Assembly (NCBI GenBank): GCA_023213195.1
Contig: CP096135.1
Coordinates: forward strand, 2,228,842-2,292,841
DNA: 64,000 nt
From: Sphingobacteriales bacterium JAD_PAG50586_3
GTDB taxonomy: Bacteria > Bacteroidota > Bacteroidia > CAMBQF01
Reading direction: 5' to 3'
Shown one piece after another: positions 49,077 through 58,962 of the stretch (positions are counted from its first letter, which is position 1; each line of letters starts with the position of its first letter). A program made the position numbers and the translations under genes. The notes beneath the pieces were generated by a model. The model saw nothing but the letters and a program-made list of their open reading frames with translations, had not been told where the DNA came from and ran no database searches.

Positions 49077-49086
49077 TAAACTATAT

Positions 49087-50915
49087 ATGTCTGATATTAT
49101 TAAGCTTTTACCCGATGCCGTTGCTAACCAAATAGCAGCCGGAGAGGTTATTCAACGTCCCGCATCGGCCGTAAAAGAGTTGTTGGAGAATGCTATTGAC
49201 GCGGGGAGTACCGATATCAAACTGATTGTAAAAGATGCAGGGCGAACCCTTATACAGGTTATAGATAACGGTTGTGGCATGAGCGAGACCGATGCACGCA
49301 TGTGCTTTGAGCGCCACGCTACATCTAAAATTACCAATGCCGACGACCTCTTTAAAATCCTAACCATGGGCTTTAGGGGCGAGGCTATGGCTTCTATAGC
49401 ATCTGTAGCCCAGGTAGAACTGCGCACCCGCAGGCACGATGATGCCATGGGCACGCTGCTGGTTATAGAGGGTTTTGAGTTTAAATACTAGTAACCTGTT
49501 AGCACCCCACCGGGCACCAACATCCAAATTAAAAACCTGTTTTATAATGTGCCTGCCCGCCGCAACTTTTTAAAGAGCGACCCGGTAGAGATTAAGCATA
49601 TTATTGAAGAGTTTTTGCGTGTGGCATTGGCTAACCCCGGCATAGCCCTTAGCATGTTTAGCAACGGTAATGAGGTGTATAAATTACCCGGCGGAACATT
49701 GATAACACGCCTTACTTCCATCTTTGGCAATAAGTATAACGAGAAGGTTGTTAAGATTGAAGAGAGTACCGATATTGTTACCATGCAGGGCTACATTGGC
49801 AAACCCGAGCATGCCCGCAAAACCCGTGGCGAGCAATACATGTTTGTAAACAAGCGCTTTATCCGCAGCCCGTTTTTGCAACATGCGGTACAAACGGCTT
49901 ATAACGAGTTAATCACCAAAGAAAGTTACCCATCGTACTTTATCTATTTTGATATTGACCCTACTCGGATTGACATCAACATACACCCTACTAAAACGGA
50001 AATTAAGTTTGACGATGAAAAGGCTATTTATGCCTACCTGCGCGCTGCCGTTAAAAATTCGTTAGGTAAGTTTAGCCTAACACCATCAATGGATTTTGAG
50101 CAGGAAATGGGTTTTAACATTCCGCACCGCCGCAGAGATGAGGAGGTAAAAATGCCAACCATTACCGTTAACCCAAACTACAACCCGTTTGATAAAGAAA
50201 ACCAGCGCGATTTTCAGCTTAAAGACAGGGTAAATAAACAGAATTGGGAAACGCTGTACCCCAGCCGCCATGCCGATAACCAACTGGAACTGCAAAACCT
50301 GGAGGCAAAGCCTGACGAGCCTGAACAGCGAAATGTTGAAATGCCGCTGCGCACCTTAATGCAGCTGCACAAAACATACATTGTAACGGCCATAAAATCG
50401 GGCCTGATGCTAGTGCACCAACAATATGCCCACGAGCGTGTTTTGTATGAACATTTTTTGGAGAAACTGAATACGCGTGATGCCGTTATGCAACAGTCAT
50501 TATTCCCCCAACAAATAGAACTGCCCGCGGCTGATGCCGAGGTGCTTCGCCACTTGGCCGAGGAGCTTAAATACCTGGGCTTTGATGTGAGCGATATGGG
50601 TGGCAATGCCTTTGCTTTTTATGGCTACCCGGCAGAATTTACCCCGGGCGATTAAAAGAAACGGTAGAAACACTAATCAATACTTATAACCATAATGAGC
50701 AGGATTTAAAGCTTGATTTGCAAGAAAACCTGGCCCGCTCTTTGGCCCGTGGCATGGCTATTAAAAACGGTAAGGTATTGGGGCAGGAAGAAATGCAGGC
50801 GCTTATTGATAACCTTTTTGCATGCAGTGTGCCGTACCTTTCGCCATCGGGTAAAGAAACCATTATTACCATTACTGCCGATGAACTTGAAAAACGCTTT
50901 AGCCAACAAAAGTAA
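49087..50915 (+). CDS. mutL: DNA mismatch repair protein MutL (two in-frame stops, one frameshift)
   Basis: About 609 residues. The GHKL ATPase N-terminus has [34 protein letters not shown] and [16 protein letters not shown]; the transducer domain has [14 protein letters not shown] and VNKRFIRS ... [13 protein letters not shown]; the C-terminal dimerisation domain includes [20 protein letters not shown] sequence (here [16 protein letters not shown]) and ends [21 protein letters not shown]. Breaks: consecutive TAG TAA at 49489-49494, in frame, at a place where the family usually has a Gln-Glu pair before PV.TPPGTN; and a missing base in the G-run 50646-50648 that joins FTPG to RLKETVETL. It couples mismatch recognition to excision. 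The rhomboid start overlaps its stop. Confidence 0.92.
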
Positions 50916-51628
50916 TGAGTGAATATAACCAATATCGCCCGCAAAGCAGCTTTGGCTTACCCATGGTGGTAAAAAACCTGCTTATAATAAACGTTCTGCT
51001 TTATTTGGCTACAGAAATAAGCACCAATTTAGATTTTTACCAATTGTTTGGCTTGCACTTTCCTACAGCACCCAATTTTAGGGTATGGCAGCCTATTACG
51101 TACCTATTTATGCATGGCGACCCTATGCATTTATTCTTTAATATGTTCGGCCTGTATATGTTTGGCAGCCAGCTAGAGAAATACTGGGGGCCTAAACGAT
51201 TTTTAACCTATTACATGATAACCGGCATTGGCGCGGCCGTTGTACACTTTACTATATTTTACTTTGTTACCATGCCTAAGTTTGAAAACGAAGTTAATAT
51301 GTTGGTTGCCCAAGGCTATACTGTACCCGATGGTTTATGGGACGATTTTTTAAACGGTAACCTGGTAGTAGGTGCATCGGGCGCTATATTTGGGTTGCTG
51401 CTGGCCTTTGGTATGCTGTTCCCCAATACAGAGCTGATGATGCTGTTCTTCCCCGTACCTATAAAGGCTAAATACTTTGTTATTATATACGGGTTGATAG
51501 AGCTATTCTCGGGCGTACGCGCTGCCGAAGGTGATAATGTAGCCCACTTTGCGCACTTAGGTGGCATGCTATTTGGATTTATTTTGATAAAATACTGGAA
51601 CAAAACAATGCGTAACCGTTTTTATTAG
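50915..51628 (+). CDS. Rhomboid family intramembrane serine protease
   Basis: 237 residues, intact, six predicted membrane segments. The catalytic Ser lies in GNLVVGASGAIFGLLLAFG (about residue 153) and the catalytic His in VAHFAHLGGMLFGF (about residue 212); the L1-loop WQPITYLFMHGDPMHLFFNM motif with HxxxN is clear. It cleaves substrates within the membrane; targets are unknown. The ATG overlaps the mutL stop (TAATG) and a second rhomboid follows. Confidence 0.93.
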   Translation: MSEYNQYRPQSSFGLPMVVKNLLIINVLLYLATEISTNLDFYQLFGLHFPTAPNFRVWQPITYLFMHGDPMHLFFNMFGLYMFGSQLEKYWGPKRFLTYYMITGIGAAVVHFTIFYFVTMPKFENEVNMLVAQGYTVPDGLWDDFLNGNLVVGASGAIFGLLLAFGMLFPNTELMMLFFPVPIKAKYFVIIYGLIELFSGVRAAEGDNVAHFAHLGGMLFGFILIKYWNKTMRNRFY

Positions 51629-51650
51629 AGAGGAGTATATATAGTTAGTT

Positions 51651-52551
51651 ATGTCTATTATAAAAGATGCTAAAATAAGTTTCCGCTCGGGCAACACCGT
51701 AATACAGCTCATTGTAATAAATGTGGTGGTGTTTTTGGCTGTGCTTGCCGTGCGGCTGGGCTTATTAATTAGTCTAGGCAAAGTTGACTACCAGATGTCT
51801 TTTGATAAGTTTATTGGTTGGTTCGCTATGCCTTATGCCTTGGCAAGAATTGCTTACCCACCCGTATACACTTATAACGCATTTCTTTCTTCATGCCGAC
51901 CCTTTCCACCTGCTGTTTAACATGCTGGCCATGTATTGGTTTGGTAATATTTTAAGTGATATTGGCGGCAGTCGCCGCGTATGGCCTGCTTATGTTTACG
52001 GTGCGCTTACAGGTGCTATATTCTCGTTTGCATCGTATTATTTACTGCCACAGCTGTGGCCCGGGCAGGCATCGTACATGCTGGGAGCAAGTGCCGGTGT
52101 TATGGCTATTCTCTTAGCGGCCGCCACCCTAGCCCCCGACTATAAACTATACATGCTGTTTTTTGGCGCTGTAAGCATCAAATACATAGCATTGGCTTAT
52201 GTTGTATTAGACCTTTTCTTTTTAACCGGCACTAATACCGGTGGGCATTTAGCTCACATAGGCGGTGCTTTATTCGGTTGGTTCTACATCTTCCAGCTAC
52301 GCAGGGGGTTTGATATGTCAGCAGGCTTTAACAGGGTACTAGATAAGATTAAAAATTTCTTTGATAATAAGCCCCGACAAAAGGCACGTGTTACCTACCG
52401 CAGGCCTACCGCCTCGTCAGACTTTGGCGCCTTATCTAAAACTGAACGCCAACGCCGTATAGATGATATATTAGATAAGATTTCTAAATCGGGGTATGAT
52501 TCTTTGAGCAAAGAGGAGAAAGAAATTTTGTTTAAAGCGTCTAAAGACTAG
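51651..52551 (+). CDS. Second rhomboid protease with DUF6576-like tail (frame broken once)
   Basis: About 300 residues. The WFAMPYALAELLTHPYTLIT segment is only obtained after removing one A near 51845-51846; as written the two parts are in different frames. HFFLHADPFHLLFNML, the Ser motif LGASAGVMAILL and the His motif GGHLAHIGGALFGW are present. After the last helix a basic cytosolic tail carries QRRIDDILDKISKSGYDSLSKEEKEILF, the DUF6576-type C-terminal helix pair seen on many Bacteroidota rhomboids. Probably co-transcribed with the first rhomboid (22-base gap). Confidence 0.9.
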
Positions 52552-52585
52552 AGTTGAGGAGAGAGAAGTGAGGAGCGAGGAGTGA
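52552..52585. repeat. Inverted repeat, left arm of the IVP cassette
   Basis: AGTTGAGGAGAGAGAAGTGA and continuing GGAGCGAGGAGTGA, beginning at the base after the rhomboid stop codon. It matches the reverse complement of 52986-53018 with three transitions over about 28 bases. Confidence 0.75.
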
Positions 52586-52604
52586 CATTTTAAAAGAGTT
52601 TTTT

Positions 52605-52612
52605 TACTTTTG
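52605..52612 (+). promoter_or_regulatory. -7 promoter box of the IVP-family gene
   Basis: TACTTTTG, exact TAnnTTTG match, ends four bases before the ATG at 52617. The transcript would be leaderless and would not include the left arm. Confidence 0.45.
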
Positions 52613-52616
52613 AGTT

Positions 52617-52984
52617 ATGGAAAAAACCTACACGACCATAAAGAACTTATAGCTTGGCAAAAGTCAATTATACTTGTTGAAGAAGTTTACAAAATGACCC
52701 AAAGTTTTCCAAAAGAGGAAATGTTTGGAATAATTTCTCAAATGCGTAGATGTGCAATTTCAATCCCTTCAAACATAGCTGAAGGTCACTCTCGTAATTC
52801 TACCGGAGAATTCAAACAGTTTCTAGGAATCGCTAAAGGGTCATCGGCTGAGTTAGAAACCCAATTAATAATTGCAAATAATCTTGGTTTTATCAAGGAT
52901 GAAAAGTTAAAAGAAGTGAACGACCTATTAGTTGATGTAAGAAAGTTAATTAGTGGTTTGCTTCGCTCACTAAACAAATCCTAA
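52617..52984 (+). CDS. Four-helix-bundle protein, 23S rRNA intervening-sequence (IVP/S23) family
   Basis: About 122 residues. The family pattern is complete: HKELIAWQKSIILVEEVYKMT, FPKEEMFGIISQMRRCAISIPSNIAEG, FLGIAKGSSAELETQLIIA. The ATG at 52617 needs one more A in the run 52621-52626 to enter the long frame (MEKNLHDHKEL); otherwise a TTG at 52610 would be used. Proteins of this family were first seen encoded inside intervening sequences of 23S rRNA; this one is intergenic. It is AT-rich and framed by inverted repeats that fill the whole space between two convergent core genes. Function unknown. Confidence 0.88.
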
Positions 52985-52985
52985 A

Positions 52986-53018
52986 CGCTCCTCACTCCTC
53001 GCTTCTCTCTCCTCTAAA
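52986..53018. repeat. Inverted repeat, right arm of the IVP cassette
   Basis: CGCTCCTCACTCCTCGCTTC and continuing TCTCTCCTCTAAA, running from the IVP stop codon to the base before the rsmI stop codon at 53019. Confidence 0.75.
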
Positions 53019-53720
53019 TTAACCCATTAACAAAAACACCGTCGGCTTTTTATGCAGTTCGGGCTTTTCTTTGGCCCACTCTAAAAGGGTTTTGGTTTTG
53101 ATGAATTCATCTTCGGCAGTAACGTTGCAGGCTATGCACAGAAGGGTTTGCTTGGCACAGCTTTCTATAATGGCTTCCAGTAGTTGGTTGTTGCGGTAAG
53201 GCGCTTCTATAAACAACTGCGTTTGCTTGTGTTGTATAGATAGTTTTTCAATAGCCTTTAGCTTACCCGCTCGGTTTACCTTATCAATAGGCAAATACCC
53301 ATGAAAGGTAAAACTCTGCCCGCTTAGCCCCGAAGCCATCAACGACATTAATAGCGACGATGGGCCAACCATAGGCTTTACAGTAATATTCATTTTATGG
53401 GCAATGGTTACCACCTCGGCACCTGGGTCGGCAACAGATGGGCAACCCGCTTCGCTCATAAGGCCAATGTTTTTACCCTGCTTGGCAGGTGCAAGGTAAG
53501 CCTGGATGTTTTTCAGCTCGGCATGCTTATCTATCAGCTTCATGCTAACATCGTCAAAGCTTTGGGTGTAGCCCGCCTTGCGAAGAAAGCGGCGCGCGGT
53601 GCGCTCATTCTCTACCACAAAATGGGTAAGACTGTTCAGCAGTTCAACATCGGCAGGGCTAAGCCATGTAACAGGGCCATCATCAACCAGCGGGGTGGGT
53701 ATTAAGTATAGTGTTGCCAT
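53019..53720 (-). CDS. RsmI-like SAM-dependent methyltransferase (tetrapyrrole-methylase fold)
   Basis: 233 residues, intact. It begins LYLIPTPLVDDGPVTWLS, and has FVVENERTARRFLRKAG, the conserved GLMSEAGCPSVADPGAEVV loop, VGPSSLLMSLMASGLSGQSFTFHGYLP, and ends with TVFLLMG. RsmI-type enzymes 2'-O-methylate C1402 of 16S rRNA. This shorter Bacteroidota form lacks the C-terminal RsmI extension, so the exact target is inferred. It lies downstream of the TonB receptor gene but is separated from it by a terminator. Confidence 0.82.
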   Translation of the reverse strand: MATLYLIPTPLVDDGPVTWLSPADVELLNSLTHFVVENERTARRFLRKAGYTQSFDDVSMKLIDKHAELKNIQAYLAPAKQGKNIGLMSEAGCPSVADPGAEVVTIAHKMNITVKPMVGPSSLLMSLMASGLSGQSFTFHGYLPIDKVNRAGKLKAIEKLSIQHKQTQLFIEAPYRNNQLLEAIIESCAKQTLLCIACNVTAEDEFIKTKTLLEWAKEKPELHKKPTVFLLMG

Positions 53721-53732
53721 AATAAAAATGTT

Positions 53733-53760
53733 GCGGCCCGCTCTTTACAGAGCGGGCCGC
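53733..53760 (-). terminator. Rho-independent terminator of the TonB receptor gene
   Basis: GCGGCCCGCTCT / AGAGCGGGCCGC perfect 12-bp stem with a four-base loop; on the minus strand it is followed by AACATTTTTATT. It lies 25 bases after the receptor stop and 13 before the rsmI ATG. Confidence 0.8.
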
Positions 53761-53784
53761 AAATATCGGGTTAAAAAACTAATA

Positions 53785-56591
53785 TTAGAAAGTATAAGAC
53801 AAGCGGCCCATAACCAAGCGGCCCATTTGCGGTGTACCTACAAATTCAGCACGTTTGTAATTAATAAGGTTAGTAGCTGTTACACCCACTTTAAAGTTTT
53901 TCTCAAACCAGAAAGAGTATTGGGCATTAGCATCCAATGTCCAGAAAGCGCCTACATTGCCAACATACACGCCCGAGTTAACAGGGAAGGCATCTTGCCA
54001 ACGCAAACGGGCACCTATATCAACACCGGCTTTGGCAAACTTGTAGCCACCGTTAATGTTAAATTTGTGGCGCGGTGCGTTAAGGGCAATCATAAAACCT
54101 TCCGACTCAAACTCATCTTTGTTTACAAAAGAGTAAGTAACGCCTATGCGGGCGTTTTCTGATAAGAATAGGGTTAAACCTAAATCTGCACCCCACATAT
54201 TAACCGTACCAAAGTTGCCATAGGTTAAAATAACCTCGTTTTCGCGGGCCTCGTTAGGCGATATGGTGCCGAAAGGGACCTGCGCTGCTACGTTACCATA
54301 AAAATTAGCAATGTTATTAGCCAGTTCTGTATTGTTAGTAGCACTAAACTGGGTGTTAAGGGTAGCAATATCGTTACCGCTTAGGTTGGTCAGGTTTTGG
54401 GCTATAATAGGCTGTAAAAACGCCGCTACCGACGCAGGGTCTAAAAACACGTTAGGAGTAATTACCGTTAGCGGACTTACAAAGTCGGTAATACGCTGGG
54501 CATACACGTCAACAGATGCTAGTAGCTTTTGCTTTATTATACCATTCCAACCAATTTCTAAAGTTTGTGTAGGCGAGTTTATTAATCGTCCTAAATCTTT
54601 AATTTTAGTTGGGTCTAGTACAGGGCCATCAAACGCACCGGTGGTTAAGTTTACCGACTTAATCATGTGCGATATATTAGTACCCGAACCATTTAGTGCA
54701 CCTAAGGGAACAACACCGTTAAGTATAGCTTTTACGTTGTTTGGCAGCGCATCGCTTTGGGCTAAGCCAAGGTAACCCACCGTCCAGGCCGATTTGTTAA
54801 ACGTAGTATCGTTGTAGTTATAAAAGGTTTGCTTGTTGCCATTGTCTACACCCGGCGCACCGGCAAACGGAGAGCGGAATTGTGGCAGGCCGTTTAAGCC
54901 ATAGTTGTAGGTATAGCCATTGCGGTTACCGTATACGCGCACATCGGTAGCCAAATCATATCCGCCAAAAAGAACAGATAGCTGGCTGTTAAAACCAAAG
55001 GCATCGCCAATTTGAAGTATGTCAAGGTTAACGTTGTTAGATGTTGGCGAGCTAAACGCACGGTTGTATGTAAAACGGAAAGTTTGGTTTTCCTGCGGCT
55101 TGTAAACAAAAGCCAAGCGTGGCGAAGCAAATACTTTTTTACAAAGTTGTGGTAGTCTAAACGCAATGCGCCAACAATTTTAAACTTCTCGTTAACGTCC
55201 CACTGGCCTTGGGTATAAATACCATACTCATAAATATTATCGGTGTCTTCGTTCAGGCCATTAATAGTGCCTTTGGTATTGGGTATGGTAAACAAGGCAT
55301 CGGCACCATAAATAAATTTAAGTGTGCCCGTTATCTGGTGTGTATACTGTGCCTATAGCCTACAATAAATTTAGAGCGGTCAACAATCAAATCGCCAGAA
55401 CGTAGCAGGTATGTATCGCCCGCGTTGTTAGTGTTTATATACCCTTGCACAAACAGGTTTTTGTGGCGGAAACGGGCCTGAAGTAACCCGATGTCCAATC
55501 TATAACCTGCGCCGCGCCAAGCGCCTGTAAGCTCTACACCGCTGGCAGTGCTGCGCCCACCCGATAGTACAAGGCTTGTATTCTCGCTAAAGCGGAAATC
55601 TAAACGTGCATCAAAAGCAATGTTTTGCAGGTTCATGTTACGGTTGTTGGCAATAGAGTCGCCCACAGGCACCCTGCCATCGGCCGTTTGGCTGCCTTTT
55701 TGTATCGTGTCTGGCTCTACAGGGTCTTTATACACCCAGTCGTTACCCTGCATATATTGGGCCGACACTTTGTAGCCAATTTTAACACCTTTTTCTTTAT
55801 CCCTGATTTTACCAGCATGGCGCACAGTGCCAATAAACACTCCACGCTCACCGTAGGTTAAGCTAACAGCCGTTTCAAAAGGCTTTTTCATATCCAGCGG
55901 AGAACGGGTAATAAAATGGATAGCACCGTTAGCCGCGTTAGGGCCATACAGGGCCGATGTTGGTCCTTTCAGCACCTCAATACGGTCAATATCTTCGTAG
56001 TTAACAGGTATAAGCTGCTGCACGTTTACACGTAACGATGGTACGCTGGCAATACGGTTATCTCACCAGGTTTAGCGCCGCGCCTGAGAATATGTTGTTA
56101 AAGCCGCGAATAACCGTGTTATTGGTAGCAATACCCGTGCGCATAATATCTACGCCCTGTATGTTTTGCAAATGCTCTGTAAGCACCGGCGATATGCGTG
56201 CCTGTATCTGTTGGGTAGATACCGTGCCTATAGATGCAGGCGCATCCAGCGCCTTTTCTTCGCGTTTAGATGCCGATATAATTACCGGGTTTAGGTCTAC
56301 GTTAGACTTTGTAAGCTTTACATTAACCTCAGCCCCCACAGCCACCTCTTTATCTTCAAAACCCAGCAGTTTAAACAGCAATGTTTTGTCTTTGGCGGCA
56401 TCCAGCGTAAGGTTGTAGTTACCATCAAGGTCGGTAACGCCGCCCACGCCTGTTTCTTTACTTTTTACAACTACGCCCGGTAGGCTTTCTCCTTTGCTAT
56501 CGGTTACCTTACCCTTTACAACAAGGCTTTGGGCCTGTAGCCCTAATACCGATAATAGCGCAATAACTAAGATTACGTAATGCTTTTTCAT
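53785..56591 (-). CDS. TonB-dependent outer-membrane receptor (frame broken three times)
   Basis: About 936 residues. A signal peptide ends GLQAQ; a carboxypeptidase-regulatory-like domain follows (about 22-110: GKVTDSKGESLPGVVVK); then the plug domain (SKREEKALDAPASIGTV ... DIMRTGIATNNTVIRGF ... RIEVLKGPTSALYGPNAANG) and a 22-strand-type barrel ending in MGRLSYTF with terminal Phe. It imports a siderophore, cobalamin or other ligand using TonB energy; the ligand cannot be read. Breaks: an extra base near 56063 (NLV|DNRIASVP), a missing base near 55355 (VGY|QAQYTHQ) and a missing base in the T-run 55135-55140 (FVKK|VFASPRLAF). Confidence 0.9.
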
Positions 56592-56802
56592 GTTTTAAAA
56601 TTGGTTGACTGGCAGCCAAGATAAAAAAAATATTATTAGAGTTTAGTTTTTCACCCTCAACAAATTGCAAATAGTTTACCACACCCTATCCTTTGATGTT
56701 GTTCATATTAGCCCCTCTATTTTTACTTTTTGCCTTACACGTTTAAGTGGTATAGTTTACTGTTTTTAATATGCTTCTTGGGCGTTTCCTCATTCCATTC
56801 GG

Positions 56803-56857
56803 GCCGGGCTATCCGTTACAAGTTGCTCCGCAAGCTTTCCACTCCAATCCCTAACGC
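56803..56857. repeat. CGGGCTATCC...CCCTAACGC dispersed repeat
   Basis: Inverted relative of 34630-34676. It is part of the 963-base gap 56592-57554, which contains only repeats: this one, CTCC/GGAG units at 56878 and 57250, and the TTACTTTTTG hairpin at 57155. The open frames across 56871-57311 are shadows of these repeats. Confidence 0.5.
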
Positions 56858-56877
56858 ATGCTGGCGCAAGTTAAAAG

Positions 56878-56925
56878 TCTCTCCCCTCGCAGGCTCGGGT
56901 ACTCCCTTTAAAAGGGAGAGTTGCT
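56878..56925. repeat. Two-hairpin CTCC/GGAG repeat, minus orientation
   Basis: On the minus strand: CTCTCCCTTTTAAAGGGAG, CCCGAGCCTGCGAGGG, GGAGAGACTTTT. Confidence 0.55.
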
Positions 56926-57154
56926 TCCTGTGTATCTAGCCGGGTGAATTTTACAAACCCAGTTTCGCCAAAGGCGAAAATACCCGCCGGGCTTATTTTT
57001 GCGGGGACATTTTTGTGCAAAATTCCGTGCGTGTAATTTGTGCGGGGACGTCTCCCGCCCCAGGCGGGACGAACCTGAAATTTCGGCTGGTTGTGCGGGT
57101 GGCGCACGCAGTGCATGGCGAAATGAAGGTTGGGTTTCGTGGGGTCTTTTTTGG

Positions 57155-57180
57155 TTACTTTTTGGACAAGCAAAAAGTAA
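57155..57180. repeat. TTACTTTTTG hairpin, relative of the long dispersed repeat
   Basis: TTACTTTTTG-GACAAG-CAAAAAGTAA, the same stem as at 30809 and 34343 with the loop inverted, so this copy is in minus orientation. The surrounding sequence has diverged. Confidence 0.6.
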
Positions 57181-57249
57181 TAAAAGCCTTCGGCAGACAT
57201 CAGTGTAATTACCTTCCGCACAGGGAACCGCAGGTAGGTATTTAAGGTA

Positions 57250-57298
57250 ACCACCCCGCCCGCCTGAGGCGGGCACCCCTCCTTAAAAAGGAGGGGAG
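57250..57298. repeat. Two-hairpin CTCC/GGAG repeat, minus orientation
   Basis: On the minus strand: CTCCCCTCC...GGAGGGG, GCCCGCCTCAGGCGGGC, GGGGTGGTTA. Confidence 0.6.
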
Positions 57299-57554
57299 TT
57301 ACTCTACGCATTGTTTTCTATTAACATTACGCCTCGCAGGGGCTGAAAATCCGCGGCTAGTTCTCCACCTACTTGTAGGGGAGATGTCGAACGCAGAGAG
57401 ACAGAGGGGGCACGGAATGGCAGAAAGATGGCCGACGGTGAGGTAAAAGCGCAGAAAAAGTAACCACTCCACAGGGCTGAAAGTAGATGTCAACATTAAT
57501 AAACCCATTTAACTGCTAATCGTTGTTTAAACATTTTTTATTAGCTTTATACTT

Positions 57555-58886
57555 ATGAAAATACTATACACCATAACAGCCATATTGCTTTTAATAACAG
57601 CGCCATTTGCCAAGGCACAAACCCTATGTAATAGCAACGGAAACCTAATGTTATATACAAACTACGATGGTGGAATTATCAATATTAATGTTGATGTAAA
57701 CATACCCAACCTAAAAATAGGCATTTGCACTTACGAGCCTGTTCAGGTTACCATTAGCGGAGCATTTGCAGGCAATGTAACGCAAGTGTTGTATGCCGGT
57801 TTTAATTCTACCCAAAACAATAACAACTGTAACCAGGGTAATTTTATAACTTCGATAACCGGCGTGCCCAACAACATCGCTACCATACAAACCTACCCAC
57901 CGGCAAATTATCCATCGGCAAACGGGTGGCCGTTTATTATATGCGCCTACGCTTGCGATACTATAGGCAACCAAGGCGGCTGTAACACGGTAGACCAAGT
58001 GGTAGCTTACTTTACCCAACAAACAGGTGGCACTTTATATGCACACAACATACAGTATAACTGCTGGCTAAATAGCACATACAACGTTTCGGCGGGCGGC
58101 ACATGCTGCATACTGCCCCAGAGTAACGATGCGCCTGTGGCTGCTTTTGCGGCAGATACAACCGGCGGTTGCGCGGGCTCTTGCCTGGCATTTACCAACA
58201 ACAGTTCTGGCGGGCCTTTTACATCGGTACAGTGGACGTTTACCGGGGCTTCACCATCATCATCAACCGATGAAAACCCAACCAATATATGCTACCCAAA
58301 TTCAGGTACATTCCCCGTGGAGTTAACCGTTACCAATGGTAATGGCACCAACACATCTACCCAAAGCAGTTTTATAACCATTGCCAACCCAATACCTGTT
58401 GCTAATTTTACCTTTACCCAAATAGATAATTATACTACCAATTTTACCAATACATCAACGGGTGGCACAACCTACTTATGGCAGTTTCCCGGTAATGTTA
58501 CCAGTACCGATGCTAACCCCGTGTTTAATTTTCCATCAGATGGCAATTATCCTGTAACTCTTATAGCCTATGGACCTTGCGGTAGCGATACCTTATCTAT
58601 TATTGTAGAAGTTATAAAAATGCCTACTAGTATTGGCGAAATTGAGCTGAAAGGCTTTAGCATCTATCCAAACCCCGGCAACCAACTATTAAATATTAGT
58701 CTGCCCGAAGCTACGGCTAACATTACCGTAGAGCTTATTGACCCACTTGGAAAAGTGGTAGCAACGTATAACAACCTGCAAGGTCCAAACCTGCAACTAA
58801 ACTGCAACACCCTAGCCGCCGGCGCTTACCTTGTTAGCATTAAGGCCAATGGCAAACAGGGCAAAAAGGTGTGGGTAAAGTTGTAA
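57555..58886 (+). CDS. Secreted PKD-domain protein with T9SS type-A sorting tail
   Basis: 443 residues. A signal peptide ends FAKAQ. Residues about 22-190 form a Cys-rich beta domain of unknown type (at least ten Cys), followed by two PKD-like domains (about 195-280: VAAFAADTTGGC ... SVQWTFTGASPSS; about 283-360: VANFTFTQIDNYTTNF ... TTYLWQFPG). The last 75 residues (GFSIYPNPGNQLLNISL ... GAYLVSIKANGKQGKKVWVKL) are a type-A Por secretion tail. It is predicted to be exported through T9SS to the surface or medium. It precedes another T9SS substrate on the same strand. Confidence 0.82.
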   Translation: MKILYTITAILLLITAPFAKAQTLCNSNGNLMLYTNYDGGIININVDVNIPNLKIGICTYEPVQVTISGAFAGNVTQVLYAGFNSTQNNNNCNQGNFITSITGVPNNIATIQTYPPANYPSANGWPFIICAYACDTIGNQGGCNTVDQVVAYFTQQTGGTLYAHNIQYNCWLNSTYNVSAGGTCCILPQSNDAPVAAFAADTTGGCAGSCLAFTNNSSGGPFTSVQWTFTGASPSSSTDENPTNICYPNSGTFPVELTVTNGNGTNTSTQSSFITIANPIPVANFTFTQIDNYTTNFTNTSTGGTTYLWQFPGNVTSTDANPVFNFPSDGNYPVTLIAYGPCGSDTLSIIVEVIKMPTSIGEIELKGFSIYPNPGNQLLNISLPEATANITVELIDPLGKVVATYNNLQGPNLQLNCNTLAAGAYLVSIKANGKQGKKVWVKL

Positions 58887-58962
58887 ATTACCGCTTAGGT
58901 GAATTTAGAGGTATCGGAGAAATTATTCCTTATCTTTACTATGTATTACACACAGTTTTAGT

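Noticed and set aside
50915..52551. Two rhomboid genes as a recent tandem duplication
   Set aside because: The two proteins differ widely outside the catalytic motifs and only the second has the DUF6576-like tail; they look like ancient paralogues.
56871..57311. Overlapping open frames of 120-146 residues in the 56592-57554 gap
   Set aside because: They run through hairpin repeats on both strands, have low-complexity composition and no credible start or family resemblance.
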